Assembly (NCBI GenBank): GCA_965153455.1
Contig: OZ234494.1
Span: 1,550,001 to 1,614,000, forward strand
Reading direction: 5' to 3'
DNA length: 64,000 bases
DNA from: Sphagnum compactum
Taxonomy: Eukaryota; Bryophyta; Sphagnopsida; Sphagnales
Part shown: one piece after another, positions 25,520 through 37,789 of the stretch
Layout of the letters: the number at the start of each line of letters is the position of its first letter
Numbering within the stretch: position 1 is the first letter of the stretch
Made by a program: the position numbers and the translations under genes
The notes under the pieces: model-generated
Databases searched by the model: none
Seen by the model: the letters and a program-made list of their open reading frames with translations, nothing else
Told to the model about the DNA's origin: nothing

Positions 25520-26210
25520 CGGGGGCCGAAGATTCAACAAGTGTTGGTAGATGAAAGCCAACAAAGAGAAGCCAATCAGGAAAGCAAACACAAATTCATG
25601 CACTTTTCTCTCTTTTTAGTTTTTAAAGTCCTTTTTTTGGCTTCTGTTTGACGAGGCTAAAAGCAACTTGAGTTAACATCCATGCACAACAGACCAGATT
25701 AAAGATAATTTTATACCCCAATGGACCCCTCCCCATCCATCTTTCTGAGGAGTAGGTAATGGGATGGCTGACATGTGCTTCCATTCTCATACCCATCCAC
25801 AAGGGATGGACCAATTGCTTTGTTTGGGATGACACAAAATGCTCATTTGCTATTTGTCCCTTTCAGCCTCTTTTCTGACTCTGCAAAGCACTCCAAGGCT
25901 TTTTCTTTCTTTTTTCCTTTCTACTTCAAAAGCACCTTCCCACACAGAAAGAAAGAAAGATGCTTTCATCAATTGTTAGTGACCTAAGTGACCTTACACC
26001 ATTCAGTGACCGACCTTACACCATTCGCATGCAAACCTTCTGCCTGCCATTCAAATAGAAAAGCCTTTCATACTTTAGGGGAAGAAGGCCTTCAAGGCCT
26101 CCCCTCAATTTTCAGGCCTACACCCCACCCTTGTTTGGGCTAGAGGCTATTATCACCCTCAAAATAGGGGATGCCACTGGAGCAACACTTCCCCTATATT
26201 TAATTTAATA

Positions 26211-26595
26211 GAGTTATCCCTAAAGTCATGCCCTGTTGGGCCTGAGTTGCACCCCTCATTTGATGCTTCATCCACTCCTGACTGTTCTCGGCAAAGTCAT
26301 GAAATTTTATTAAATAAGGGTATGAAATACTGAAACTCAGGGTTAAATTCACCAGGCTCGACAACATTTATAACTACAGCACACATAGCAGCAGCAGTAA
26401 TTGGTTGAAGGAGTTCAGGAAAAAAAAGGACAGGGCAAACTCAGTTTTGCACCAAATTTGCTTCTAAACTGAGTTTCATGCCCCCATTGAAGCCCAATGT
26501 ACTTTTTTTTCTTCCTGTTTTTTGAAATCTCATCCCCTATGTGACCAAACAGGGGGTTCTGGTGCCGTCTTTTCCTGACTTTACCGATAACTTTA
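26211..26595. mobile_element. MITE-like repeat, copy B (AGTTATC..TAAAGTCA family)
   Basis: The terminal inverted repeats are GAGTTATCCCTAAAGTCA at 26211-26228 and TGACTTTACCGATAACTT at 26577-26594, which pair at 16 of 18 positions. Both ends are flanked by TTAATA, a possible target duplication, though copy C has the same flank at its right end. The element is about 385 bp and non-coding. Confidence 0.7.
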
Positions 26596-27007
26596 ATATA
26601 CAAATATTATATAGCAGAATTCTTTTCTTCATTTCAGAAAAGAAGAAAGGAAAGCATAAGGTGCTTTGTCAGTTGATTTTGGGTAACATAGGGTGTTGCA
26701 GTGTTGGACGTTTCTCATTGTTTTCTGAGAACCGCTGGTTCGGTTTTTAGAAGAGCTTGAAAGAATGCCTCGATTTCTTTAAACAAATTTGTTTTCATTT
26801 TCAAGAGAACTGGGCAGGGTTTCAAAATTTTGGGAAAAAAATAATTTCATCTTTGGTTCTCTCATAGTTCATACCACTTGGGTTTTGAAGGTGGTTTTCA
26901 CAAACTGGTTACCTCAAGTTCAATTTTTCAAAATTATAAAAATGACCGAGAAAGGTAAAAATAACAAAGAGTGAGGAAAAAGTAAACATTTTTTTTCTTC
27001 CAACATA

Positions 27008-29350
27008 TTATATGTCTAAAACTTCATCTTCTTCAAATACTCTTTCAAACTCCTTTAATTCCTCTTTTAAGTTTAAATGTTTCTCAATTACCTCCACCAA
27101 ATTGCATAGTGATTTCCAATCAACCCTAAGATCACTTGGCCAATTTTTGTTCATAAAAATCAATTTTTCTAGACTGTTCAATCGTAAGTGATGTCTTCTT
27201 GCATTAGTAAGTGTGCCCATTAAAGAAAAAAATCTCTCAATCTCTCAAGTTGTGATTTTACAATGCCTATGATTTGACAAGCTAGAAAACCAATTTTTAG
27301 AAACATGGTATCATGCTTCCCCCATCATTGAAGAGAACATATGATTTTTTTGGGATTCAGTTGGTAATGTTTAAAAACTCAACAACTTTTTAATGACAAG
27401 TTCTTTTGCTAATTTAGTTGTGCTAACAACTTGTTAAAGAAAATCCAAGTTGCAATTTTCTTCAACTATTTGTTTTACACATCAGAATCAAATTTTACAA
27501 TTTAATGTAAATGATGATAACACTTTAACACCATAAAATATAAGGATCTCTTGTCGTATTTTTCAACAATAATGACACCTTCCTCACGATTGATAAAAAA
27601 TATTAAATGAAGGTTTTTAAACCTAGGGTGTACCATCAAATAGAGTATATTATGAATATTTGCTTTCATATATTTTTGAGAAAAAATGAAAGATTCATAA
27701 ACATCACGTATTTTCCTTTTGATGTTGGAAACAAGCAAAGTCAATTCAAGAATAGCCTCAAAATTATCAATAATCAAATTGACTTGGGCTAATGGGTTGT
27801 AATTTCTTCCTTAAAACTTAAGCACATAGTTATGGAAAATTGCAATGCATCAAAAAGCAATTGATGGCCACTAGATTAGTTTAAAACATAAACACTGACA
27901 AACGAAGAAAGAAAAAACACACATTTTAAAAATGTGCCAAGTAAAAGGAGGTGGCACTTTCCCACTAATTCAAATAGTGTTCTATCTATTGTAACAAAGG
28001 ACAACATTTTAAAATTACATAACGATTTGCTTGCAAACTTGCAATCAAAATTATACATGCAATGTTAGTATTTCCAAATGGTGCAATTCAAAGAAAATTT
28101 AAACAAAAAAAATTCAAGTAATAAAATATTTAAAACCAACCTTGTCTTTACTAAAATATTTAATTTTCTTAAATGAAGATTGAAATTTGCATAAACTTTA
28201 ATCCATTCATGTCTACCTTTTCTAGATTTGTAAAGCCAAGTTATACATTTTTACAAATCAAATTGTGCACATTTGATTGAAACAAATTTAATATTTGTGT
28301 AATTTTTTCTTCAACTATAATGTATTAGCATGTTTTAAAACATCTAGCCAACACAAATTCTTTGAAAACATTCATCCAATTTTAAAACTTTGCACCTCAA
28401 AATAGATTTTACAATAATTGTCATGGTATTCAAATACTCTAATCCCTTCATGTGGACATAAGTGATGATTTTTTTTCTTAACCCATATTGATCAAACAAT
28501 TTTATCAAATTGTTGGCCAAGGCTTGACTAGTAGTTTTTATTGTTTCAAATAAACTAATGATTACATGTTGGGATTGTTAATCAAACCTAAGAAATTAAG
28601 AACAAAAACATATATATTGTGTATCCCCTTTAACATCCATAAGTCAAAACTTGTTGTAGAAATGCAATTGGCCAATTTGGTCAAAACATGGTTTTTTTTT
28701 TTGTTTTCTCCACAAAGTTAAATAATATTTTTTGAAAAAATTGTTTTCTAGAAGGGAAGATAACTTAAGAAAATAAGTGTAAAACCAAATGTTTGAACTA
28801 AACACTTTTCACAAACTATAAAGGTAATTGATTCGTCACAATCAAGAGGTTAAAATCTTGCAAAAAATATTTTTATTGCCCATCATCCTTTTAAAAAGGA
28901 TCTTTGACATCAAAAAAAAATTTATAACATGTTACGTCTCACATTAGACCTTTTCTTCATTAGTTGTCTTTCCACATTTCCTCTCACATGATTACTAATT
29001 ACCTCTTCTAACCTTTTTGCAATTAATACATGATTTGCATCCACATGTTTTTTCAAAAAAAATTATTCCATAGGTCTTATCATATGTAATTATACATTTT
29101 AGTGGTTGGATTAAGTGCATTCACAAGATTTGAAGGATGCATTTCATGATTTGAAGATTTCCCTTTCAACATTATTCCTATCATTAACAAAATAAAGGCC
29201 AAACATAATGCTTTCTTGTGTTATGCCCTTTTCATATTTTCCTTTGAGCATGGAGTTTTTACATATGCATTTGCAATTTCTTTTTGCTCTATTATTTTTT
29301 ATTTGGAGACTTGGATTTGTTTTTAATCCTTTTACAATTTCTTCTTCCAT
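27008..29350 (-). pseudogene. hAT-family transposase, decayed
   Basis: Reading leftward, recognisable pieces occur in the order of a plant hAT transposase. A Cys-rich, possibly BED-finger piece lies near 29350-29144. Then comes KKHVDANHVLIAKRLEEVIS near 29050-28960, then HPRFKNLHLIFFINREEG with EKYDKRSLY at 27777-27502. The C-terminal dimerisation part has IERFFSLMGTLTNARRHHL and SLEKLIFMNKNWPSD at about 27270-27008. Stops and shifts separate the pieces, so it is inactive. Terminal inverted repeats and the 8-bp target duplication of hAT elements were not located. Confidence 0.7.
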
Positions 29351-29584
29351 AGTTGTGCCATTGAAATAAATTTGATTTTAATATTCAATTATTATTAAAT
29401 TTTCATTTTCAATTTACTACATCATTTTTTACAAAAACATTTGAAGACAAGTGTGTGTTTTGCTAAAAAGAATAATTTTTTTAATGTTTAAGTTAAATGA
29501 TCTATGTTATGAAAATCAAATCAAAACTTACCTTGGAAAAACTTGAACTTGAAAGAAAATTGAAGCTTAAACTTGAAAAAGTTG

Positions 29585-30920
29585 AAACTTCAAACTCCTT
29601 TTCTCGCACCTACAAGAATAAGGGGGGGGAAGTACCAAATTGAAGAGGAACAAAATCAAAAGTGAACAATAACAACAAGCAGCAACAAGGTGATGGAAAG
29701 CAACAAGTTAGAAAGATATTTGAAGAAGGTTGCATCTTGCATTGCACTGTTGTCCAATAGCAACTTCCAATAGTGAACAACAAAGAGGTGTTAGGGAACA
29801 TTAATAATGAGTAACAAAAAGGTGCTATTGAATAGTAGCAATGCATTGCAACAATGTGTTAAAGAACAACAACAATATGTAGCAATGAATTGTTAGAGAA
29901 CAATAAAAATGATTGCTAGAAGCACTTGATAATATTTCAAGTTTTGGAAGTGAAAATAATATGAGCGGAAAATGAAATACACTTTTGCAACTTTGATGTG
30001 ACAAATAATCACTTAAAAACTAATAGGAAGAGATAGTATAAATAGACTACCAATTTCTTTACATGAACACATAAAGCTTTTGAAAAAATCCACAAGACTT
30101 GAGTACACCAAACATTTAAGTTTTATGAAGAAAATACAATTTCAAAATTAAAAAGTCAAATAGTCATGGAAAACACAACTTCAAGAATAGACAAAATTTT
30201 GAATTGTTCCACATCAAAGAACAAAACTCAAATTTGCTTCTACACACACAAAAACCTTACATTTAAGTACCTTGAAATAATAGGGGAAATCCCATCTTCA
30301 AAACAATGATTACCTTGATATTAGTTGGTTTTTAAAACTTACTCTAAAGTGAACTATACTCAATCTTATTTACAACTAGGAAATATAATTAATAGTTAAA
30401 AGTTTATCACTAAACTTTCGGTTCTAAAAATAAGATAAAATTTTCAGTAGTAAATTTTGATAACAATTTCCAATAGCAATTTCTAATACCATATTTTTGA
30501 TAGTTTTTTTGGGTAACATATTTTCGGTAGTTATTTTTGATAATTATTTCAAATAACATATATCAACAACTATTTTTGATAATCAAAATCAGCAAACTAT
30601 TTCTTGTAATCAAAATTGGTAAACTATTTCTAGTAGTCAAAATCGATATTAACAATTCTCATACTAAAAATCCTAACAATTTTTACACCTTTAACAATGA
30701 TGAGGCACTGAAGAACAACAATAACACATAATGAATTGTTGAAAAACAATAGTAATGTGTAATAATGGATCACTAAAGAGCACTGACATTGAGATGTTGG
30801 GGTTTAATAGTATTGAAGCATTGAGGAATAACAACAACACTCAACAATGAGGTGTTGAAAAATAGTGGCAATGAGGTGTAGCAATGAGGAACAACATATT
30901 GCTAACAACATTGAAAAATT
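29585..30920. repeat. Low-complexity CAACAATGA-rich arrays
   Basis: Two blocks (about 29640-29920 and 30690-30920) are built from degenerate units such as AACAACAATGAGGTGTTGAA and AGCAATGAATTGTTAGAGAA. Between them is a cleaner 27-bp tandem repeat (separate entry). No gene is supported. Confidence 0.6.
30568..30648 (+). repeat. 27-bp tandem repeat, three copies
   Basis: Units start at 30568, 30595 and 30622 with AACTATTT, then a variable TGATAAT/TTGTAAT/TAGTAGT, then CAAAATYRG. Because 27 is a multiple of three, an open frame reads a nine-residue repeat (KLFLVIKIG-like). No sign that it is translated. Confidence 0.8.
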
Positions 30921-31689
30921 AGCAAAAAGATTTAAAACATCACAAACTTCCTATCCCACAAAATCATGGGATGGGAAGTTTTGTGATGAAAATGTGCAAT
31001 GTGCAAATGTGCTCCACAAACTCAAAACACAAACAAAACAATAAAACAAAACGCTATTCTAAAGTTTGAAGGTTCAACCTCATGGACTTCTAAAACAACA
31101 AAAATGAAATGAAGAGTGCAAAGTGAAGAGGTGTGAACCTCTTTATCTTGAAGGAGTCAAAGATGGAGACATGAAGAAAAATCTCCATGCACACAATGAC
31201 TACCTGACCTGGCTTCACTTTCAAACTTAAAATCTTAAACCTATTTTTTTAAAGCCCAACTTACCAACCTAAACACTAGAGTTTAAATTCTAGACCCCTA
31301 AGCTCGCTAATCATGAAAACCTTGACATTGACAAGGGCTAAAAGAATTATTAAAGAAAAAACCAGTTTTCAAGTCACCAATTTTCAGTCCAATGAAAATG
31401 GTTGAGGTGGGTTTCAAACAGGGTATCACCGAAGGTGCTGCTGGATGGTATTCAAGGTGAGAACATGCCTAGAATCCTACCTGATTCTGGTATTATTTAT
31501 GATACCTACCCAAGATTGATAAGCACCCAGAAGGGGCCATCCTGGGAATGATAGGCTTGTTTGAATTTAGCAAAGAAAGGAAGCACCTTATGTAAGAAGT
31601 GCCATTCTTTGTCAAAACAAAAATTATACTAAAAGTAAAGCACCCTCCACATACAATAAGGCATCAAAAGTGTAACTGGGAATGAAATC

Positions 31690-31956
31690 TTACTAAAGGA
31701 AATAATTGGGACTCAAACTAGTTTTTACACCAATTTTGGTGATAAATTGAGTTTCATCCCCTCTTTCCTTTCTCCTGAGCGCTTCCACTTCAGCTGCATA
31801 TATTTTCATTGCTCCTACCTGTACAACTACTATAATTACTCTCGAACCTTGTGCATAATGCTGAGTTTTAATAAAAAAAATTCAACTTTGCGGATACCAC
31901 TGAAAGAGGGGATGGGGGGTGAAAGAGAGGGTGACTTTACAGATAACTTTAATATA
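31690..31956. mobile_element. MITE-like repeat, copy C (AGTTATC..TAAAGTCA family)
   Basis: The right end, GTGACTTTACAGATAACTTT, matches the family terminus. The body from about 31741 (GATAAATTGAGTTTCATCCC, CTCCTGAGCGCTTCCACTT, ACTCTCGAACCTTGTGCA, GAAAGAGGGGATGGGGGGTG) matches copy A. The left end is not clear. Confidence 0.55.
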
Positions 31957-33353
31957 AATGAAATTTGTGCTTTGAACAAAATCTGACAACTTGGCTGTGA
32001 CGACATTTGGGTACTGCACATTCTGCGAACAGAAGTTTCACATCCATGACTTACTTTCTTTCTACTACCAGAACTTCGCAGGGGATGGTCGGAATGTTCC
32101 ACACGTGAATGGATGGATACCAGTAACCCAAGTACCTAGGACCTACCTTGGCAGCTTCCGAAATTTTATTTTATTTCTGAAAATTTCAAGATTTCTACAA
32201 ATAATATAAAATTAGTAGAGAAGGAAAATACTAGAGAACCTTTTGAAATATTTCAGGATTCTTTTTTGGGGACATGGAATCTTTAAAATTATTTAATTAT
32301 TCCATGCACATGTGTTGAACAGGGTTTGTTCTTTTTCTTTTTTCAAATTCCTGAAATGTTCCAAAAGGTTAATTAAATGATAATTAATGAAGGGGATCCT
32401 GAAATATTCCAAAAAGAATCCTGAAATATTCCAAAAGTGTATTTCCAGATTCTTTTTTTTGTTTCAAATTCCTGAAATTCACAAATGAATTGATTTTGGA
32501 AGGTTTCCATTGCCAGAAGTGACGAAACCCAACAGCACTTAGAAGAAAAACTTCAAGCTATTGGAGAAAGTTGCAAAGTTGTATCATATGGTCATAGCAT
32601 ATGCTTCATACTATTAAGAAACAACAATGGCTTCGAATGGGGTCTAGGATTCTTTGGTGTATAGATAAGTTTAATTTAAACTCTCGACGTGTTTTAAAGG
32701 ATGATTGGAATGCCGCTCAACTCGGAAGAAATATTTGATATTTCAAAAAACAACAAATGGTGAAAGAACAACATCCAATTACAAAGAACATCCTTAAGGG
32801 TGATGTTGTCAACATGAAACAAAACTTGAGATCATTCTTCTCAAAATCCTCATCATGCAACAAGTGGCTTATATAACCTAGATATCAAAAAGTCACCATC
32901 GCTCCACAAAATTACTTGCCTACAAAATTAAATGAAATTGACAGTCCAAACAATCTCAGGCTAGTTAGGTCTTTGAAACAAGATGGACAGAAACTATAAA
33001 ATTATTTTCACAGGTTTGATATCCATTCATGAGACAAAGATATACACACTAAACATAATACATGATTCAAACCAATATACACAAGTGACAATATAATTAT
33101 ACAAAAGGTCTCCAGAAAACAAGTAGAGCATTCTGTGTAAACTCTTCTACAGTGAGGAAGGTCTAGACACTTGCAAGCTGTAAGCAAAGGCACACAGAGA
33201 TCGCACTCAATCATAACTGGTAACATGGGTCATACAGACACAGAGTTTCCAATTCCTGCCATGTTCATACAAAAACGATGATAGAAGTTTAATGGTAGTG
33301 CATTGATCATGATGTGCATGGACAAGATGGTGATGCAAAGCATGGAGATGATC
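31957..33353. other. Spacer downstream of the mARC gene
   Basis: No gene is recognisable. The part nearest 33353 should include the 3' untranslated region of the mARC-family gene. The string CCTGAAATATTCCAAAA recurs in 32240-32450 in slightly different forms, indicating a local decayed duplication. Confidence 0.5.
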
Positions 33354-36300
33354 TCAAGACATAATTTCTGTGACAGTGGCAACTTTCTCTACATGTATTG
33401 CATCACCGACTCTGAGAATGGGAGGAGTCCCATTATGAGGAAGAAGTGATTCATCACATGTGAGATTCTGCCCGAAGAAGGCCTGTTCACAAGAACAATT
33501 AACGGAGTCAAAAGGGAAGATTATGATTGTACCAAACCTGCCCTAGGTGCTCATCAAACAACAAATAGCAATGTGAGGAAATCACAACCAGCAGAGAAAA
33601 CTGCAGTCACTGCGTCCCACAATTAACCTCCACTGACTGTGTACAGAAAGAAACAGCAACAGTTAAACAAGTCTAAGACAGCAAACTACTGTTGAATTAT
33701 ACCACTTAAATGTCAGCATAATTGTGGATGTTGCAGGGCAAGACTTCTCACCCCATTCCTCATATCATGGAGAGAGGACAAATGTGGGCCAGCACGAAAT
33801 GTTCTCAAAGTAACAAGAGGCTCCTGGCCTACCTCAGCCGTTGACTGATCTGTGGTGGTTATCTGTTTCCAGCCAGAAGTCATCCCAATCATTAGCTCCT
33901 TCAGACATCTGAATCTGGGCAAAGAGAAGAATCTAGAGAACACTGTGGGAGCTGAATGAGTGTCTACTTATCTTCTGCACAAGTGTTCCACCATCAACCA
34001 AGGCTCACATATTGTGATGTACTACTGCGTGAGTGGGATCTATTTCAACCAATTGCACAATGAGACTAGAACTACATGAAACCACTGTAAAGCTCAGAGT
34101 GATGTGAATTCCTTTTGAGTACATTTGATGTCTACATTCAGCCACAAACAAATTTCATGTGCTGGAAACCCATTTTGCAACAACACATGTGGCTGTTAGA
34201 CAAACTCAATATTACAGTAAATCTCAAGCCCAGAATGATTTCTTAGCCTGTGTTTAGTTACCTTGCAGCGAGGACACAGCTTGACACCATGAAAGGTGTA
34301 CTTGCCGATTGTGAAGGTGTCCCATGTGTCCTCAGCGAAGGGCTCACAACCTTCAATGAAAATACTAAGGACAGCCATCCCAAATGGCCAATCAGTAATG
34401 TAGAACAGAAAGAGAAATCTGTACCAGGGTTGAAATCAACTGAGGGACTGCAGGACTTTCTCCCACTCTGGTGTCAGGCAACAGATGAGAAAAAGCACAT
34501 CAGTCTGTCAACTACACAGGGAAATCTTGTGGTGCATACCCTATCCACTGCACAATCATGTAACAAAATTCCATATGGCATGAGAGAGATCATACTTTGG
34601 GCGAAAGCGGTTGATGGGTAATGGATTTGGAAGCCTCTCATTCAATGCATCTAAAGATGCCTGCAACCATAACAAGGTTTCAGGAAAAACTATAGTATGA
34701 GGTACTAGCAGGGAACGCAACTTTGAACCTAAGTTAGCAGTTCAGTCAGTTGTTCAGAGATAGTTACTTGGCACAAGTTTGACAATATGAGGATATAGTG
34801 CAGGACATCCTCCTTGGAAGCAAAAGAATAAAATGATGAAATGACAGCAGTTTCTGTAACCTAGTACCATTCATCAGTTTTAGTATTCTATTGCCATCTA
34901 GTCACTGCACATGAGATTTGTGATGTTATCAAACATTGTCGATACTGACCTGAGATATCATAAGGAAGGGGAAATTGTCAGAGAAGGCTGCCTGAAAACC
35001 GGCAGCATACTTGGGATCTATTGCCCTGTTCATGCTGTCTGCATCAAAGAAAGGTAACCTCAAAAACCATCAGTCTGAAAGTGATTTTGACCAATTGTCC
35101 TCAACTTTTTGCTGGTGTTCAGTAAAATATCTTTGGCTGCTCAAGTCTCAGGAGATTTTCTCCATTTGTGTCCTCAAAGAACAATGATGCCCTCCTCCCC
35201 AAACTCCCATCTCCACTATCTTCTTTTATGCAATCTTCCAACAACTCTGGAATTTGTTGCTGTTTTCTGAAGGATCGAATGCAAAGGTTTATCCTCAAAT
35301 GAGGAGATACAAAACTTAGGCTACAATACTATTGTCCTTGCAGCAATGAGCATCATCACTCATGTGAAAAGAAGAATACTTGAAGAAGCAAGACAGAGCT
35401 ACTTGCCATTATCCAACCGAACGAGCCTTGCAGGCTTTCCAAGGTACTCAGTAAACCACCTTGTTGCATCAGGTCCCTCCAACAATCCAGGGCCAGACCA
35501 CTCCCAAACAGTCACATGATCAATCTTCTTCAGTGGTGCTGATGGAACAAGTGGAACCTTGAGCTGCTGCATCCCTGGGGCATTGAAACCTGGAATCCAT
35601 CCATCCACCCAAACATCACATAAGAAATTTCTCTGCTGAACTTTCAAGGGAAAGGAGGGGAAGTGCACTCTTTGACAATTGCATGGGTTCAGGGTTTAGA
35701 ATGTACAGATCACATCTTGGGTGCATGAACATTTACTGGTGATGATGATCTATCTCTCTTCACTGCATCGGTGCCAGTGTTGTCCAGTGAACGACATTGG
35801 GAGAATTTTACCAAGCTTGAGAAAAACACACTAGAAGTTTACACAAGGGTTTGTTAGTGAGGAGATAATGAACTCACACAGAAAAGCATTCTTGGGGAGA
35901 GGACCCCAGCTATCATGCAACACTTCTGGCGGCAACGAGACCTTGACCAGCGCCATCTTGGGCTCTGGGCGCTGTGTGATAAAGCGGCCTCTCTCATTCA
36001 CCACCACCCACTGCCTATCCCACTGGAATCCTGTTTCCCCCGAAACCCAATTGGCTAAGATTTCTGGACAGGACCTCGCAAAAAGACAGCAGCTACATAC
36101 TAGGCCCACAAACCAATAAACCCCGTTACTGAAATCCAGAATCCACACGACACCTCCGCAAACAGGCGCTGGGTTTTTTCATGCCACTACCAAAAGGACT
36201 TGACTTTGTTGTAACACAAGAGTATCTGCAATTGGGTCGTCAAAACCCAATACTCCATTCCACCCAAGGGTCACAAAGAAATGGGAAAGAGAAGGAGAAG

Positions 36301-36461
36301 AGAGACAGAGAGAGGAGGAGGAGGAGCAGCAGCAGCAGGAAACCTCTGCTGGAGATGAAAGCATGGGACACAGAGATGCCGGCACAGGACTTCACAGGGT
36401 AGATAAAGAGCGCCTTCACCCTGGCTTCTTCTGCCGAGCCTCCACCTGCTCTCTGCTCCAT
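33354..36461 (-). CDS. MOSC-domain protein, mARC (molybdenum amidoxime-reducing component) family, eight exons, complete
   Basis: Exons are 36344-36461, 35878-36030, 35403-35589, 34950-35034, 34596-34660, 34262-34364, 33752-33862 and 33354-33482. They total 951 nt (316 aa), with GT..AG introns of 231-399 nt and phases that all join. An in-frame TAG 15 nt upstream supports the ATG. In order, the protein has an N-terminal MOSC_N beta-barrel (VKALFIYPVKSCAGIS at 15-30, GFQWDRQWVVVN at 40-51, VTVWEWSG), the INRFRPNIF strand, and the MOSC core. The core contains CPRCK (residues 233-237); by family knowledge the second Cys (236) is the likely molybdenum ligand. It continues PLVTLRTFR, then AFFGQNL and LRVGDAI near the C-terminus. 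Relatives transfer electrons via cytochrome b5 to reduce N-hydroxylated compounds. No clear organelle presequence or membrane anchor is seen. No relation to the syntaxin gene is apparent. Confidence 0.95.
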
Positions 36462-37050
36462 TACTTCCCGTCGCTACAATCTCCCCAAAAAGGTCCCTGT
36501 CGAAATTCTCCTCCTCCTCCTTCTTCTTCGACTCAATTCCGTGTCGATAGCATTTCCTGTTTCTGCTCTTGATCTCTTGCTAGTCTGCTGCTGCTGCACC
36601 CAGCCAGATTTATGTGTGCACATCCAGTGGGGGTGTGGTCCAGGCAGAGGAGGAAGACGGACAAGGGATGGAGCGGAGGAAGCAGAGTCCATGGAGCGGA
36701 AGGCATCGCTGTCTGGTGCAAACGCTGCATGGGCCCAGTCCAGTCTCTCACACTAATGCCCACTGCGCATACGAAGGCCGCAAAGTAGACAGCGTGACGT
36801 ATTGTGGGTTCCATGCGGACTTGCACACCAAATGCTCATGTCATGTGGATTTTGCACAATGGGCTTCTAGATATTATCAATAGCTCTTGGCACCTGCCCA
36901 ACTTAGTTGGATGGTAGTGGCCAGGGTGAACTAGCACCCACGTTGGTTGCAAGATACTTGGTACCCTCACCTTTTTGAGTGACGCCTCTGAGTGGCCATA
37001 TTAACCCCCCAAAAATGGTAGATTTGACCTATTTACAATTTTAATAGCAT
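36462..37050 (-). promoter_or_regulatory. mARC gene upstream region
   Basis: This is a CG-richer stretch (36462-36800) upstream of the ATG, with many CTCCTC/GAGGAG strings, as in plant leaders. It likely holds the 5' untranslated region and core promoter. No convincing TATA box was chosen. Open frames on both strands here look like shadows of composition. Confidence 0.35.
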
Positions 37051-37057
37051 GGGATTC

Positions 37058-37231
37058 CCATGCATGGGATTCCCATGCATGGGATTAAATATTAAGTATG
37101 TTACCTTAGCCTTGGGTGGAACCATGATGATACAAATCCCAAAAAATTCTAAATATTTAATCCCATGCATGGGAATATTTAGAATTTTTTGGGATTTGTA
37201 TCATCATGGTTCCACCCAAGGCTAAGGTAAC
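37058..37231. repeat. Perfect 58-bp inverted repeat with palindromic loop
   Basis: Arms 37100-37157 (starting GTTACCTTAGCCTTGGGTGG) and 37174-37231 (ending CCACCCAAGGCTAAGGTAAC) are exact reverse complements over 58 bp. The 16-nt loop is TAATCCCATGCATGGG. Just left, at 37058-37086, the palindromic unit CCCATGCATGGGATT is repeated. This gives one long hairpin, compatible with a young MITE, a small-RNA precursor or an inverted duplication. No gene lies inside. Confidence 0.9.
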
Positions 37232-37439
37232 ACTCTAGGAGCAAGGCATTCACAAAATAAGCATTTGCTAGTTTCGCCTTGAACTAGTAGGTGCTTACTT
37301 CAATAACACCTTGTTCCTTTGGGCCTTGGGCTAATGGGCACTTATCTCCCCACTTTTCAAGCATTACCCGATGTAAAGCATTGGTAAAAGAATAGGGTAT
37401 TGAAGACTCTCCTAGAATAAATGTTTTTCAATTGTTTGG

Positions 37440-37610
37440 TTGGTAGGTGTAGACATTTGTGAAAAGCCATTTGTGTTTCGGTTGTGTTTGTGTCTTAGTT
37501 TTGTTTGTGTTTGTTGCTTGTGTGTTGTGATTTGGTTGTGTTTATGTTTTGTGAATTGTACTTGTGTATGTGTTTTGTGACTTTTGTTGTTGTTGTTCCA
37601 AGCATATTCT
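37440..37610. repeat. TG-rich low-complexity stretch
   Basis: Plus-strand text is dominated by GTTTGTGT, TTGTGT and GTTGTTGTT. No gene is supported. Confidence 0.6.
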
Positions 37611-37789
37611 TGCAAGATGTAAGGCTCAAGTTTTTTTCTTTTGCTTTGAATTCGTTTTGAATTTATCTTTCTTGTGTCAAGTTGATTGTGCATCTATGGC
37701 ATTCATGGACCATGATGCAAGGTCTTTTGACTAGACTATTCAAGTTGTCCAAAGTCACGCCAAGTTTAACACTATTGATATTCTTAAAA

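Noticed and set aside
27502-27792. Plus-strand frame opposite the hAT fragment
   Set aside because: The minus strand carries the recognisable transposase motifs; the plus frame is its shadow.
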